Part shown: piece after piece, positions 12,376 to 24,575 of the stretch
Position numbering within the stretch: position 1 is the stretch's first letter
Layout: every line of letters begins with the position of its first letter
Assembly (NCBI GenBank): GCA_025766275.1
Contig: JAFKAC010000051.1
Coordinates: forward strand, 186,001 to 250,000
Direction: 5' to 3'
Length of the DNA stretch: 64,000 bases
From: Lactarius indigo
Taxonomy: Eukaryota; Basidiomycota; Agaricomycetes; Russulales; Russulaceae
Notes under the pieces: generated by a model
Databases searched by the model: none
What the model saw: only the letters and a program-made list of their open reading frames with translations
What the model was told of the DNA's origin: nothing
Position numbers and translations under genes: made by a program

Positions 12376-13550
12376 CAGGAACCCCCAGGGATGTAATTAG
12401 GTCGTATCACTGATAGCTGTATAAACGACGGATCTTGCTCTACTAAATTTGAGAAACTTGAGACCCGGAATAACCGAATCGGAGATGCGGGCCGAGGTCC
12501 TTGGATTTTGGCCGGTCTGAGGCGGAACGAGGCACTCGCGGCGCCTTAGAGCATTGTTTTGAGTGAGCGGACGAGGCGGCACATGCCATTCCCTTCTTGC
12601 GTGCCGCCACCTGCCCGCCCACTATTCCAACCAGTCTAAAGAACCGGATCCTTTCTTTTTTCCCGCCCACCGCACCCTTTTTCCTTTTGCCATGGGATCG
12701 TTTATGAGGATCGCTGTTGTCCCCAATGTTCTTCTGGTCGCCCCAGGAGGGTTTCCACTCGCCCGTCGCAACCTCGCCTCGGAGGCAGAGACCCTCCTTT
12801 TCGATCGAGAAGCGCTTCGCGCTTTCGCCCGCTCTCTATACTTGTTTTACCCCCATTTCGCGCGAGCATGAACTCCTTTCGCACCTAGCTACCTACACCG
12901 CCTGTACATGCTCTCGGACTGAATACCCAAATAGACCTAGCTGCGTCCCATTGCGGCGCCGTGACTGACGCTTCGTGCGGCGCCCCAGCTCTCCCTCACC
13001 TCCTCTCCTCAACTGGCGCCGCACCGTCACCTCCATCGTAAAGCAAAACTGCGACTCGCAAAGACCACGGCCGCAACTGGAAATGTTTCTCATGAGCTCG
13101 CCAATCATCCTCATGTAAAGTTTTCCAGCTCTCGTCGCTCCGCACTTCCATACCCCCCAACTTCATCCATGACATCAGAACCAGGTAATCCCAGCGACCC
13201 GAGAAGAAGTATCCCAGAAATAGAAGGATATGAACCAAATGTAGACAAATCGGCGTACCCTTCCACCCTACTGTGATGTATGTGATAGTCCTGATCGTTG
13301 CAACTATCCGACCCTTCAACCGTCCTGTCTCCGCGGATTCGTGACGCACCCTGCTCACCTAAAATATCGACCTAATAAGCCTAGTCAGTAACTTATGGGA
13401 CAATCAACGAGAAGTGGTCGCCGCGGGACAAATGGGATCTCAGACTGTCGCTGTCGTCGTTACTTGTATCCTAGATTCTTGCTCTGCGCGTGCGCATACC
13501 ATTGTGCGGTCAAAAATAACTATATGCCAGCGAGATAGTACTCGGACTTG
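12376..13550. other. Stretch unique to spacer B, content unknown
   Basis: About 1.2 kb with no counterpart in spacers A, C or D. The + strand is pyrimidine-rich in parts (12590-12700, 12980-13060). Two open frames exist (12563-12871 on +, 12996-13358 on -), but neither has a recognisable domain, compatible splice partners or a paralogous copy to test, so I do not call them genes. No clean target-site duplication was found at the edges. Confidence 0.5.
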
Positions 13551-16258
13551 GACAAGCTCTTGTGAAACGTAGTCGTGATGGATCTGCTCTACTATATGAA
13601 AGTGTAGAAATGCCGCATTATTTCATATATGTTTTCGGATAGTAGGTAGTTCCAATGTAGCGGACATCCCTCACGTTACCCCTACCCGACCTGGCCATTC
13701 ACGAAAGTACTGTCCGTGACCTTACCCTCCCAACCGTCTCGTGTTCTACCAGCGGCCCAACATGCGTTACGCCAAGTATTGTCGGGAGAGCGAGGAAGCT
13801 CTGCATAGAGCGTACCGGAGGCGAGATGCGTGCTGCTAGAATGTGCGTGAGTGAGGAAGTGCGACCCAGGAATCACTAGAAATGCCCCACGTCTGGCCAG
13901 CGCTCAGTGTTCGTTGTTCATATGTTTTTTCCGCGCATTCGGGGCATTGGCCCCTCCTCTCCCACCTTGATTCCTTCTGCGCTATCCTCGCGAACTCGAT
14001 CGACGCACCAGATGCAGAGCTACTATCCAATGATGAGGGAGACAGACATTTCGGCGCCAAAGTCAGCAAATATGTTGAAACGTTTGACTCTGCCCGCTGT
14101 CGCCTTCACACCGATGGCATGTAAATCGTGGGACGAATTGCTGATTCGCAGTGGAGGAAATGTCAATATCAACCATCCAATGGAATCGAGACTATGGCCA
14201 AGATCGATGCGGCCAAGGCATCCTTGAATTCCAGGCTACGGTGCCGATGGTGAGGTGTAGGGGAAACCGGAGCCGTGTAGAGGTGGAGCGAGCCCTACTG
14301 GACAGGCGATAAGGACGGTTGCGGAGACAAGTGCTCGCTGTATGCATGGATGTGGGCAAACGGGGGAGTAGAGATACCATTTGGTATTTGGGCGCCTTTC
14401 CGTTGGTGAGTGAGAGAACCAGAATAGGAGAGATGGCACGCACACTTCAACGGAATGAGCACTTTCTGACTCCGGGCGACAAACGTTTCGCTCCATTCAC
14501 AGCCCAACTTTCAGTTTGGAGAAGGGCGATGTAGGAGAGATGGGAGGTGACCTAGTCCTATGTATGCGGGGTCTAGATTGCCGGAGTCGAGATGGGATAA
14601 GGAAGTGATATTCGGGGAAGTTGGACCAGATTTCTTGGGTCGACTTGGCATGACACTTGTTGAGCGAGAAGACGATGAGAGTGAGTCGGAGATGTCGGTT
14701 TGGCTGACAAACAGTACCAATCACCGGACTTCCGCGTTCCGTGAGTTCCGTTCCACATGAGTTCGCAAACTCTTCTAGTTCTCGCCACGCAGTACTTTCG
14801 GCTCCATCGCGATGGAATATAAGCAGATCCCGCTTTTAAATAACCCCCCCGCGACAATTCCGTTTGCATTGATCGATCGACGTTCTGCTCCCCTGCTCCC
14901 TGTGTTACAACAACGTGCATGCCGAGCAACTACAGCCGTAGAACTACACGTATCGCGGATAGATATGACTGCAATGACATTTCATAACACTCGAAACGTT
15001 TCGAGGACAGTTGAATAACTTAACGGGGGTCGTGCTGATCTGCGATAAGATAACGATAACTTAATTTGAACGCACCTAACTCGGTCCCATTTCCCTTCCG
15101 CAAGACCAACCGTAAGTGCCAAAGAGAACTCGCCCCGTACCGTACAGCTATCGTGGAAAACAAGACGGGTCTTGAGAATTTTGCAGCTGCTGCCACCATA
15201 GCTGCCAGAGGTGGAGAAGAGGGGTGTCAAGACGGCCGTGTAACCCTCGAGTCATTCTACTTTTGCGCGGACGAAACTCCAACGAGTGCGAGAACCTTGT
15301 CTGAGGTACTGCTTCACGCATGACTTGGAACGAGCTACGGGACAACTTGAAGCACTATGAACTTGTACGTTCACCTACACGTGCTACTTGCGTAGTTCTA
15401 TCTTGATAGTACCCTTCTGATTAGCGCGCCCTAGAAATCCGCCATAGGAAACGCAGATTGGAAATGATATGCGGAATGTCTCGACATAAAGGCGGTGATG
15501 GCGGCAGCTACTAGCACAAAGGCCAGTCGGAAGAAAAGGAAGGGGGGCAGATGACCATTGTGAAATGGGATATTGTTTCGTCTAGTCGGTGGATATGCAT
15601 ACGGATTCTGACACGGGACTTGAAGCTTGAAGGACAAGCGACCGCAACTTGTGTCAAGGGAAAGGGCCTAGGCCCATACTCGCACGCCTGGCTAATCCCA
15701 CCAGTGTGATGTCTACAGACACAGGCACACGCGGCGGCTACGCTGCGGCCATTGATCGAAACAAACGAACCGAAAGAGGACTGACATGACAGGTCGACAC
15801 CCTTGAGAAAGATAATCGTGAACAAATGTTCACAGACCACCCTGGAACATACCTGAAAAGGTCATCCCCGCTGTCATCCTCGCTCGTGGTGGCCCTCCCA
15901 AGCTCTGCCACTGCCTTGATGCGCGGCGCGTCATGACTCATAGTGGGCTTATCGCCAGAAGCACTCGTCCAGTAGGCTGAAAGACTCTTCTTCCATGCTA
16001 TCAATGACCTCCAATAACCGTATTCTGACTGGCGTATCGGTACCTGGCATCGGTGTCAGCGGCTGGAGGTTGGGAGGCGTAAAGTCCTACGAGGGCTGGA
16101 CGATCCCCTTCACGGGGCCGGACATAGGCAATGCGCACAACATAGATGTGTGCGAAAGGGTCCTAGTTGAATGCCGTTCCCATTCGTGAGAGTGGGTGAA
16201 CGGGAGTGGGAGAAAGAGCACACGTCAAGGACTGAGAAGGAAGTTGCGTGTCGCGTTT

Positions 16259-16280
16259 GAACCGGTCCGGATATATAACC
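16259..16280 (+). promoter_or_regulatory. Orphan copy of the NLR promoter motif with a TATA-like box
   Basis: GAACCGGTCCGG at 16259-16270 is identical to the motif in front of NLR-B and runs straight into ATATATAACC. No NLR start follows. About 100 bp later the sequence passes into the spacer module that normally carries GTAGAACC and the AAGATAACGA signature. It is probably a relic of a lost unit or a promoter for a non-coding transcript. The call rests on motif identity alone. Confidence 0.35.
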
Positions 16281-17588
16281 CTCCCACGGTAATTACCGTT
16301 CGCGATAAGTACGCTGTCATTGACAGAATTTCCACTCTAGCTTTACTTCCTGTATTACAACGTGCACCGCGACGAGTATCTACCATAGAACCGTATATTT
16401 CATGGATATATGCAGTGTGACTACATCAGTAGCGATAGCACGCGGAATAATTCGGGGAGAACTATTACCAATGTTTTGCGAAGACCTCGTGACGATGGCG
16501 ATCAGACAATGATAACTTCACTGAAATAACCTACTTGGCCCCAGGCCGTGATGAGCAACACTGAACCGACGTACAAGTCATTCAAGAGTGAGCTGAACCA
16601 CAGATGTGACGATGTCGTCTGTCAATCCAACTCCTTTCTTGTCTGCGACCCCCACTGCAAGACCAGCTGGGACTAGTAAATACTGAAGGAAGCTCGCACC
16701 TCACCATACAGATATTGTGGAAAACACGATGAATCTCGAGTCCGATATAGCTGTAGTCACTGCGGATGTTGGAGTGGTGGAATGTCGTGGAGTGTCATGA
16801 CTGCTGATTGTGTCCTACCAATATGACGTGTGACCTTCGATCCCTTCTACTTTTGCGCAGATGGTACCCGGCCTAATTAGTGCTCAGAAATCCGCTGTGA
16901 GCAATGTAGATCTGGAATGGGAAGCAGAGGTGATGGCGCCGGCATGCTCTAGCTCACAAGCCAGTCGGAAAGAAAGGTGCGAAAACGAGGGGAGACAATC
17001 ACGTGGCGACTACGCTCTGCTCATTGTTCGTAACCAACGAACGGAACAAGGGTTGACAACGTTGACATGTTGACGTCGACGCCCCTGAGGAAGGTAGTCA
17101 TGAACAAACACTCACAGGCTAGCCCTGTCACGGTTACGCACCTAAAATAGTCACCCCCACCGTCATCATCGCCCGTGGTGATCCCGGTGTTTTGCCACCA
17201 CCTTAGAGAGCAAGGCGTCGTATCGTCTAGTCAGCGTATCACATACCCCAAGCCAGCAGAGAGGCCGTTCTTATACACTACAAATGGCCACCGATGACGA
17301 TATCCAGACTGAGGTTATCGGTGCCCGATATTGGTGTCGGCTGTTTGGGTGTTGAGGAGCCTATTGGGAGCCTAACTTCCCACAAGGGTTGGACGAACCC
17401 TTTCACGGGGTTGTAAAGAACCGCAGAGAGGCCGCACACAACGTCGATGCCTGCTATAAAGGTCCGTAGTCTGATGTCATTCCCATTGTGAGAGGGAGGG
17501 AGCGGAGGGGATCGACTCTGAAGAGGAGAGAAAACGCGCACGTCGAGGACTGAGAAGGAGCCGTATAACTGCCGGAGAATGCCGGTAT

Positions 17589-17764
17589 GAGCCGGTCCGG
17601 CTATATCCCATGAGCGCCTGTCGCTATCAAACCGACGCCGGCGTTATCGTCATGTGTGCTGTGCGCAAGGCTGTGCCCGTACACGGGGCACACGTTCACA
17701 CCCACGAAACCTGGTCCTCGTCTTACACCTACGTCTCATCGAACTCACAGTCGAGGTAAACACG
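17589..17764 (+). promoter_or_regulatory. Probable NLR-C promoter and 5' leader
   Basis: GAGCCGGTCCGG at 17589-17600 is followed by CTATATCCC and GAGCGCCTG, then the conserved leader before the ATG at 17765. Compared with the other copies the motif has one change (A to G) and is immediately followed by a TATA-like sequence. Confidence 0.45.
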
Positions 17765-20700
17765 ATGTCGACCAGTCTCAAAGCATCCTCCCCCACTGCA
17801 AACATTCATCCGATCTTCGAGAAGGCCCTCAAAGAGTACAAGAAGAAGACCGGAAAAGAACTGTCTACCCATCCGCTCGCAGAGGAAATACAAGGCTGCG
17901 GTTCTATTGAAGCTATCCTCGCCGTACTTCAAGGGAAAGCCAACGAACTCAATCAAAATCAGAGCAGCGACGAGCGACTCACAAAGTGGCTTACGCCGAC
18001 CGTGAATGTTCTCAACGCACTCTCTTCCACCCTTGGCGAGGGTGTCGGCACAGTGAGTTCCAGTACGCTGCCTGGTTACCAGAAGGTGTCCTAACATTAA
18101 ATTTCAGGTATTTCCCCCCAGTAAAATTATCTTTTCCGCAATGAGTATCCTCCTTGTGGTGAGTTGACCTTCTGCGTAGACTGTGATGATCCGGGACAAC
18201 GTCATTTCCCACAGGGGGCAAGGGATACCGCAGCGAGCCGCGATGAGCTTATCGAGATCTTCGATAGAATTGAAAACTTCTTTGTACGCCTCCAGACGCA
18301 CGCCGAAGTCCCACCAACGGCACAGATGGTGAATGTGATGGGGAAGGTTATGGTTGAAGTGCTGTCTATGCTTGCGATGGTGACAAAGGTGATGTACCAA
18401 AGCCGCAAGAGTTGGTTCATCCCCCCTCCCCCAAGTTTCCCCTTGCTGAAATTGGACCAGAAACGTTTCTTAAGAAGTTGCTGGGAAGGAACGATATCGG
18501 GGACGCGTTAGTGAGGTTGGATAAATTGGAACAGGGAGAACTGCGGATGGTGTCTACGCAAGTGCTAAAGGACACCAGTGATCTGAAGGACGCTATTAAG
18601 GACGTCGCAAATGATATTAAGGACGTCACGAGTGATATCAAGGACGATACCGGAGAGCTCAAGGACGGTGCGTAGTTCTTCGTCTCATAACACAATTCGT
18701 ACCAAACCTCTTCGAATTAGACGCGAAAGAGGCAAAAGTGATGCTAAAGCAGATTCTCGGCGATGTTAGCCCCCACCACTGTTCGTATCGTCATGACCTC
18801 ACCGCGAACGTTCGTAAAAGCTCTCACACAATACCAGGGGAGCGATTCCGAGGTTGGCTTACTCCGCCTGATCCATCGACAAACCACGCCAACGCGTTCA
18901 GCGTCCAGCACGAGAGAACCGCAGCCTGGGTTTTCAACGAAGATATATTTAAGGACTGGGAGTCGTCTCAGTCAGGGTCCTTTTTGTGGATTCATGGAAA
19001 AGGTACCGATGTCCTCACACTGCTGGGTTCACATCTCACTGACCACCCCTGCTTTTGTAGCGGGTTCGGGGAAGAGCATCCTCTGGTTTGCCATTCTTTT
19101 TTCTCCCCGTTTACAGGTGTTTATGTCCTCTGTCAGCTCTGCGATTATCCAACATCTCATCACTCTCCGCGATGCTGGGTTGGCCTCCATTGCCTATTTC
19201 TATTTTGATTTTAGAGATGTCAACAAGAAGCATCGCCGCGGGCTCCTTTCTTCACTTCTATTACAGCTTTCTTCCCGATCCACGGATTGTCTCAATATAC
19301 TCTCCCACGTCTATTCGACCTATGACGCTGGCAAGGAACAGCCCAGTGAACGTGCTTTGGTGCAATGCCTCAAGGACATGCTCATGGCGCCATCCCTTTC
19401 TCAACTCCCCACCTACATCGTCTTGGACGCCCTTGATGAGTGTCCCAACACCTACGGGATACCAACTCCGCGAGGACATGTCCTCGAACTTGTAAAAGAT
19501 CTTGTTGACCTTCGCCTTCCGAATTTACACCTGTGCATTACCAGTCGCTGGGAGAACGATATCCGCACCACTCTGGAGTCTTTGGCATCGGGTCGCTTCT
19601 CTCTTCATGATCAAACTGGACAGAAGAATGACATCAGCGAATATATCAGCGCTATTGTTCAATCTGACCCCCAAATGAAAAGTTGGCGGGAAGACGACAG
19701 GAGTCTAGTTATCGAGACACTCTCGGAGAAAGCCGATGGCATGTAAGGCGATGCTTCATTCCAATCCATACTTCCCTGATCTCATCGTACAGGTTCCGAT
19801 GGGTGTTTTGTCAACTGGAGATGTTGAGGCATTGTCTAGCTCCCAGTCTCCGGCGTCAACTTGATGAACTACCGAAAAGCCTGGACGAGACGTATGAGCG
19901 GGTCTTGAAGGAGATCGAGTCCACCAACCAAGGCCGATACGCGCGCCGTCTGTTGCAGTGCCTTTCTGTGGCTCGTCGGCCGCTTCGTGTCGAGGAGTTC
20001 GCAGAAGTACTTGCGTTTGACCTTGACACGACAGAGGAAGAGATCCCAACGCTTCATGCGGAATGGCGGTGGGAAGATCAAGAGCGAGCAGTGTTATCTG
20101 CTTGTTCGAGCTTGGTTTCCATTGTTGACGGCATAAATCCCGACGGCGAAGATTGCCGGGTTGTCCAATTTTCACATTTTTCGGTGAAAGAATACCTCAC
20201 ATCAAATCGTCTTGTCACCGCAAGCGGAGATATATCACAGTACCACATTCTTCCCGAACCTGCGCACTTGATACTCGCACGTGCCTGCATTGGGGTTCTA
20301 CTCGGCTTGGACAATCATGTTAACAAAGCGTGCAACGAGAGTAGCGACGACGAGGACACCCCTCTGCTCAAGTATGCTGCCGAACACTGGGTTTCGCATG
20401 CTCAGGTCGGGAGTGTATCGTCACGCCTGGAGGATGCGATGGAGATACTCTTTGACTTGGACAAGCCATACTTCTTGGAGTGGGTACAGATACACGACAT
20501 AGACCCCTATATATTTTGGTACGGGAAAGGACACCATCATCAACCCCTGTACTACGCAGCTCTTTGTGGATTCTATGACCTTGTTCGACGCCTCGTCCTT
20601 AAATACCCGGAGCAAATAAATTACCGTTATGGATACCTCGAGAGTCCCCTGGTCGCGGCCCTATCCAGGAATCACTTTCGGGTTGCCGAGCTTCTAGTTG

Positions 20701-21236
20701 CGCACGGTGCACGTATTAATGTTCGCGGACATCCCCCACTTTTCCACACAATCCGCTTTTTAGGGAATGCTCGTGTCGACTCCGTACATTTTCTGCTCAG
20801 ACGTGGCGCAGATGTTAACGCCATGGAGGAGCATTTTTGGACTCCACTGCATATAGCAGCAGAAATGGGAAATCTCAAGGTAGCTCAGATGTTACTCGAA
20901 CACGGGGCACAAGTCGATTGTCGGAACGACAAGGGGCAAACCCCATTACACTTGGTGTCAACCAGGGAGTCCGGCGATCATGAAGGCGACCGTGAACGTG
21001 GACGTGCTATTCTTGCACAAATATTGGTGGAGCGCGGTGCGGACGTGATGGCACAAGATGAGGACAGGGCAACCCCGTTACATTTCGCATCATCTTACGC
21101 GCGGGCCGAGATTACCCGGCTACTGTTAGACCATGGCGCAAATGCCCAGGCAGAGAACATTCAAGGCCGGAGCCCACTGCACGAGGTGTCACGCCCAGTG
21201 GGAAGTCCGTATATAATTTCGTTTAGTTTTGTTTAA
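17765..21236 (+). CDS. NLR-C 5' part: truncated Goodbye-NACHT-ankyrin receptor with transposon-derived tail
   Basis: Same gene structure as NLR-B: exons 17765-18052, 18108-18158, 18215-18410, 18461-18667, 18721-18780, 18838-19002, 19061-19742 and 19793-21236. All phases agree; the sum is 3093 nt, 1030 aa. Goodbye-type domain 1-180; the following heptad region is 18 residues longer than in NLR-B because of extra DIKDVTS-type units; Walker A AGSGKS at the exon 6/7 junction; YIVLDALDEC; winged-helix-like region; about six to seven ankyrin repeats from residue 800. The frame then enters the Tnp2 element at 21194, adds PVGSPYIISFSFV and stops. The normal gene would continue at 28134. Whether the short protein is made is unknown. 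Receptor switch and signalling parts are complete, while two thirds of the repeat region is lost. Confidence 0.85.
21187..21193. repeat. Left target-site duplication (TGTCACG) of the Tnp2 element
   Basis: TGTCACG here and at 28127-28133 flank the element. The uninterrupted paralogues have a single copy (93-99 in NLR-A, 48684-48690 in NLR-D), which proves a 7-bp duplication. Confidence 0.93.
21194..21211 (+). repeat. Left terminal inverted repeat of the Tnp2 element
   Basis: CCCAGTGGGAAGTCCGTA; it pairs with 28109-28126 at 16 of 18 positions. It is read through as the last codons of truncated NLR-C. Confidence 0.85.
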
Positions 21237-21370
21237 TCTCGTTTACATAATTTTATTTTGACCTGGATCGATTATCCGAGATACTGTATCCCTCGCGTTC
21301 ATGATGATTTATGTGTGTCCTCCGGCTGCTAATGTGTGCCCATATATCCTTCAATTCTGTCTGTAATCCG

Positions 21371-24300
21371 ATGGTAAGCCGCAAGTCTGTGCTCCAACAC
21401 GCCGCAAGAACACATCTAGCGAATTTTCTACGCTCCATTGGGGATGTCCCGGTGGCAGCGAATGCAAGGGCGGCTGCCATGCGCGAACGTGCACGCCAAC
21501 GTCGCGCAGCTCAGAATGACCAGCATACAGAGCGTAGACAGGTCATCTGTCTCTGTATGTGGCTCGTATGTATCGTCTGACTCCCTTGTAGCCGGCTTCG
21601 GATACAGATCAGCTGTCTATGAGGGATCCCGGACCCAGCACCTATCGAGACGACTCTGGCCCTGTCAACTCTGATGCGTCCGATGGGCCACATCTAGGCG
21701 ATCTGGACTATGACGATGGTGGTGTCTGTGGTCCCGAGCCAAGCCCAGATACTGCTGGGGACGGGCAAGCTCAGGCTGGGCAACGCGGTCAACACGTCCC
21801 GGGGTCAATACGGCCGGACCCACTGATTGAGCAAGAAGGCGACTCGGACGACGATGGACCTGACTCTAGTGTGATCATACATCTCCCGGATCTGCAGACT
21901 ACGCAGGGATTCCTTGACACGCTAGGGACGGCATCTCTTGAAAACTCGGGTATGCAACCAGATGACGTTGAAGCATTGCGGGACCCTAGTCCGGTCATGG
22001 ACCTAGAGGACCCTTCGCCTTTGCTTAGGTCTCTTAGGCACTTTATCAACAACGCAAACGCATCCAGGGCCCATTACGATACCACACGAGAAATAGAATT
22101 GCTCAACAATCCAGAAGACCCGTTTCTGTCGTATGACCAGAGCAAGCGCCGCCTTCGCTGGCTCTCTGGTGTCGTACCCTTGGAGCATGATATGTGCATT
22201 AATTCTTGTCTGGCCTACACTGGGCCGTACGATGAACTTGAGGCCTGTCTGCGGTGTTCCATGTCTCGATACTTCCCCGGGACTACAAACCCTCGAAAGC
22301 GCTTCACCACAATACCTATCGGGCCTGTCATTCAGGCTTTCTACGGGTCTCACGATGTGGCTGAAAGTATGCACTATCTAGAGAGGAGGCTCGCTACAAA
22401 CGTGGAACACGCGCGACGCAACAACGGTCGACTCGATAAATATGACGACACCTCTTGCGGGAAAGAGCTACTTGATGCATGGAACTCTGGGGCTTTTGGA
22501 AAGTCCGATGTTGCTTTGCAGATATCCATAGACGGTGCGCAGCTTCGTCCAGACCAGCCCTCTGAGGCCTGGGTTTTTATATGGATAATTCACAATCTTC
22601 CTCCGGACCTGCGTTACAAGAAACGGTTTGTGATACCTGGTGCCATTGTCCCTGGTCCAAACAAACCAGGGGACTTCGATTCGTTTTTATTTCCGTCTCT
22701 GTTTCACGTGGCTGCCCTGCAGCGCGAGGGCCTCAGACTCTACGACGCTTCTCTGGGTACCTATGTTCTTCGCTCAACTCCTTTGGTCATCTTTGCAACC
22801 GCCGACAGTCTTGGTAGTGCGTCTATGTCTGGCATGGTCGGGCATAGCGGGAAATTTGGCTGTCGCTTATATTGCAACATGCCAAGTCGTCATCGCACAG
22901 GCGACGGCCATTATTACCCCGTTATGCATCGACCACGTGACTACTCCGTCAGAGGATGTGACCATCCTGATATCCCCGACGAAGATCTGGCTGAGTATCG
23001 AAGCAACCTGGATCAGAAGTACCGGCAACATCTGGATCGGTTGCTCTCGGCCAATACCCAGGGCGAGTATCGGGCTCAGCGCCTCGCTGTGGGGCTTTGT
23101 AAGCAGACTCTGTTCAGCGGTCTCCCTCGTCAACCTCTCCCTGTGCCGAATGTGTTCACGATGGACATCATGCATCTGACCGTTCTGAACGATCCCGATC
23201 TATTTTTGAAACTGTTCACTGGCAAGATCAACGTCTATGAGCCTGATGACAGGTCCACCTGGGACTGGGCCATCTTCTACCGCAAGAACGCGCTTTGGAA
23301 CGCGCACGGCGAAACCGTCGTAAGGGCGGTTCCATTTATACCGTCCTCCTTCGGAAGGGCACCCCGGGACCCCGCCAAGAAATTGAATACCGGTTACAAG
23401 GCCTGGGAGTTCCAGCAGTATCTCTACGGGCTGGGTCCTACGTTATTCCGACACCTTTTGCCTCGTAAATACTGGCTCAATTTCTGTAAACTGGTTGCTG
23501 GTGTTCGTATTCTGCAGCGTCACTCTATTGCTTATCGAGATCTCATTCGGGGCCACGAACTTCTGGTGGACTTTGCACGCGAATTTGAAGACCTCTACTA
23601 TCAGAGGATGGAATCACGCTTACACTTCGTGCGACACAGTATACATTTGCTGACTCACATGGGGCCAGAAACGTTCCGGATTGGGCCATTGGCATGCTAT
23701 GCCCAGTGGACGTTGGAGACTGCGATCGGCAATCTTGGTCGAGAAATCCGCCAAGATCGTGATTTGTTCGCGAATCTCACTCAACGAGCTGTAATACGTG
23801 CACAAGTCAACTCACTCTGTGCCCGGTTTCCTCGGATCAAATTCGAAGTCGGCTGTAGCAACAGACAGTCAACCCGCCACATTCGTGAATTCGAAGGCGG
23901 ATATGTCTTCCTACCCCGCTGCGAAGAATTCCCATCTCCGTTGTCCACAGACGAGCATGCAGTCTTCAAGGTATATTGGAGGGGACAGGGGTGGCCAAAC
24001 GTCGACTCGTGGCCAAATGGTGTCTGTTGCTGGGCGAAGCTGCGCCTCCCCAATGGACAGATGGCACGCTCGGTATGGCACGAATCCAATGTCACTATGA
24101 AGCTCCGCCGGACATCTTGCGTTGAGGTAGGGTTATGTGCTAACTCATAGAAGATGTGGACTTCTGACGTTGACGTATTTACTGTAGATCAAACGAGAGG
24201 GAGGGACGCGAATCGGAAATGTCCAATTCTACTTTTACATTCGCTTTGGGGAAGCTCAGTACCCCCTCGCTATGGTCTCTCTATTCTCGGTACCAGACGC

Positions 24301-24544
24301 GGAGGTGCTTTTGGATTCGAGTGGAACGGTATACTTGAGTGAGCCTGGGTCGGGGTCGGAGGGGCTCGTGATCATCCCAGTCACGGCAATATTATCAGTC
24401 GTTTCCATGTTCCCCGAGATGCGGGCCAGCGAAGACGGGAGGATCTCAGAGACTGGGAAGTTCTCCCTAATGCGTCACACGTTCATAGATCTCGCACACT
24501 TCTCTAACGGTGAATTGTTCGACGATGACGACGATTCGGTGTAG
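21371..24544 (+). CDS. Tnp2-family transposase
   Basis: Catalyses excision and integration of the surrounding element (role known for the family). Exons 21371-21541, 21592-24126 and 24188-24544 join in frame into 1020 aa. The ATG at 21371 is chosen because exon 1 (57 codons) splices in phase; an in-frame ATG at 21311 is the alternative. Residues ~58-190 are an acidic, low-complexity leader. The Tnp2-like core follows: CINSCLAYTGPYDELEACLRC (zinc-ligand-like cysteines), LQISIDGAQL and FATADSLGSASM with acidic residues in the usual places, GHSGKFGCRLYCNMPSRH, VFTMDIMHLTVLNDPDLFLKL, DRSTWDWA, GYKAWEFQQYLYGLGP, FEDLYYQRMESRLHFVRHS and the QWTLETAIGNLGREI block. The last exon adds an acidic C-terminus ending FDDDDDSV. 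No stop or frameshift was seen. I did not assign the catalytic triad residue by residue. Confidence 0.88.
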
Positions 24545-24575
24545 TTAACAGAATACAGCCGTTTTTATTTGGTAT

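Larger units (their letters stand above)
11446..17588. repeat. Spacer B: mosaic spacer with duplicated 3'-flank module
   Basis: No supported gene. The 3' flank that follows NLR genes (GTAGTCGTGATGG..CCTGCT, then a CATTCACGAA block) occurs twice: directly after NLR-B at 11446-11610 and again at 13555-13710. The second copy looks like a relic left by loss of an intervening unit. 12170-12370 and 13880-14000 are likewise two diverged copies of one block. 14040-14760 matches 3650-4380, 33700-34420 and 52250-52980 of the other spacers. Module signatures GATCTGCGATAAGATAACGA (15037-15056) and CTTTTGCGCGGA (15260-15271, variant 16850-16861) recur. Bases 12376-13550 are reported separately. Confidence 0.7.

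Noticed and set aside
12563..13358. Possible small genes in the stretch unique to spacer B
   Set aside because: No recognisable domain, no convincing introns and no paralogue for comparison.
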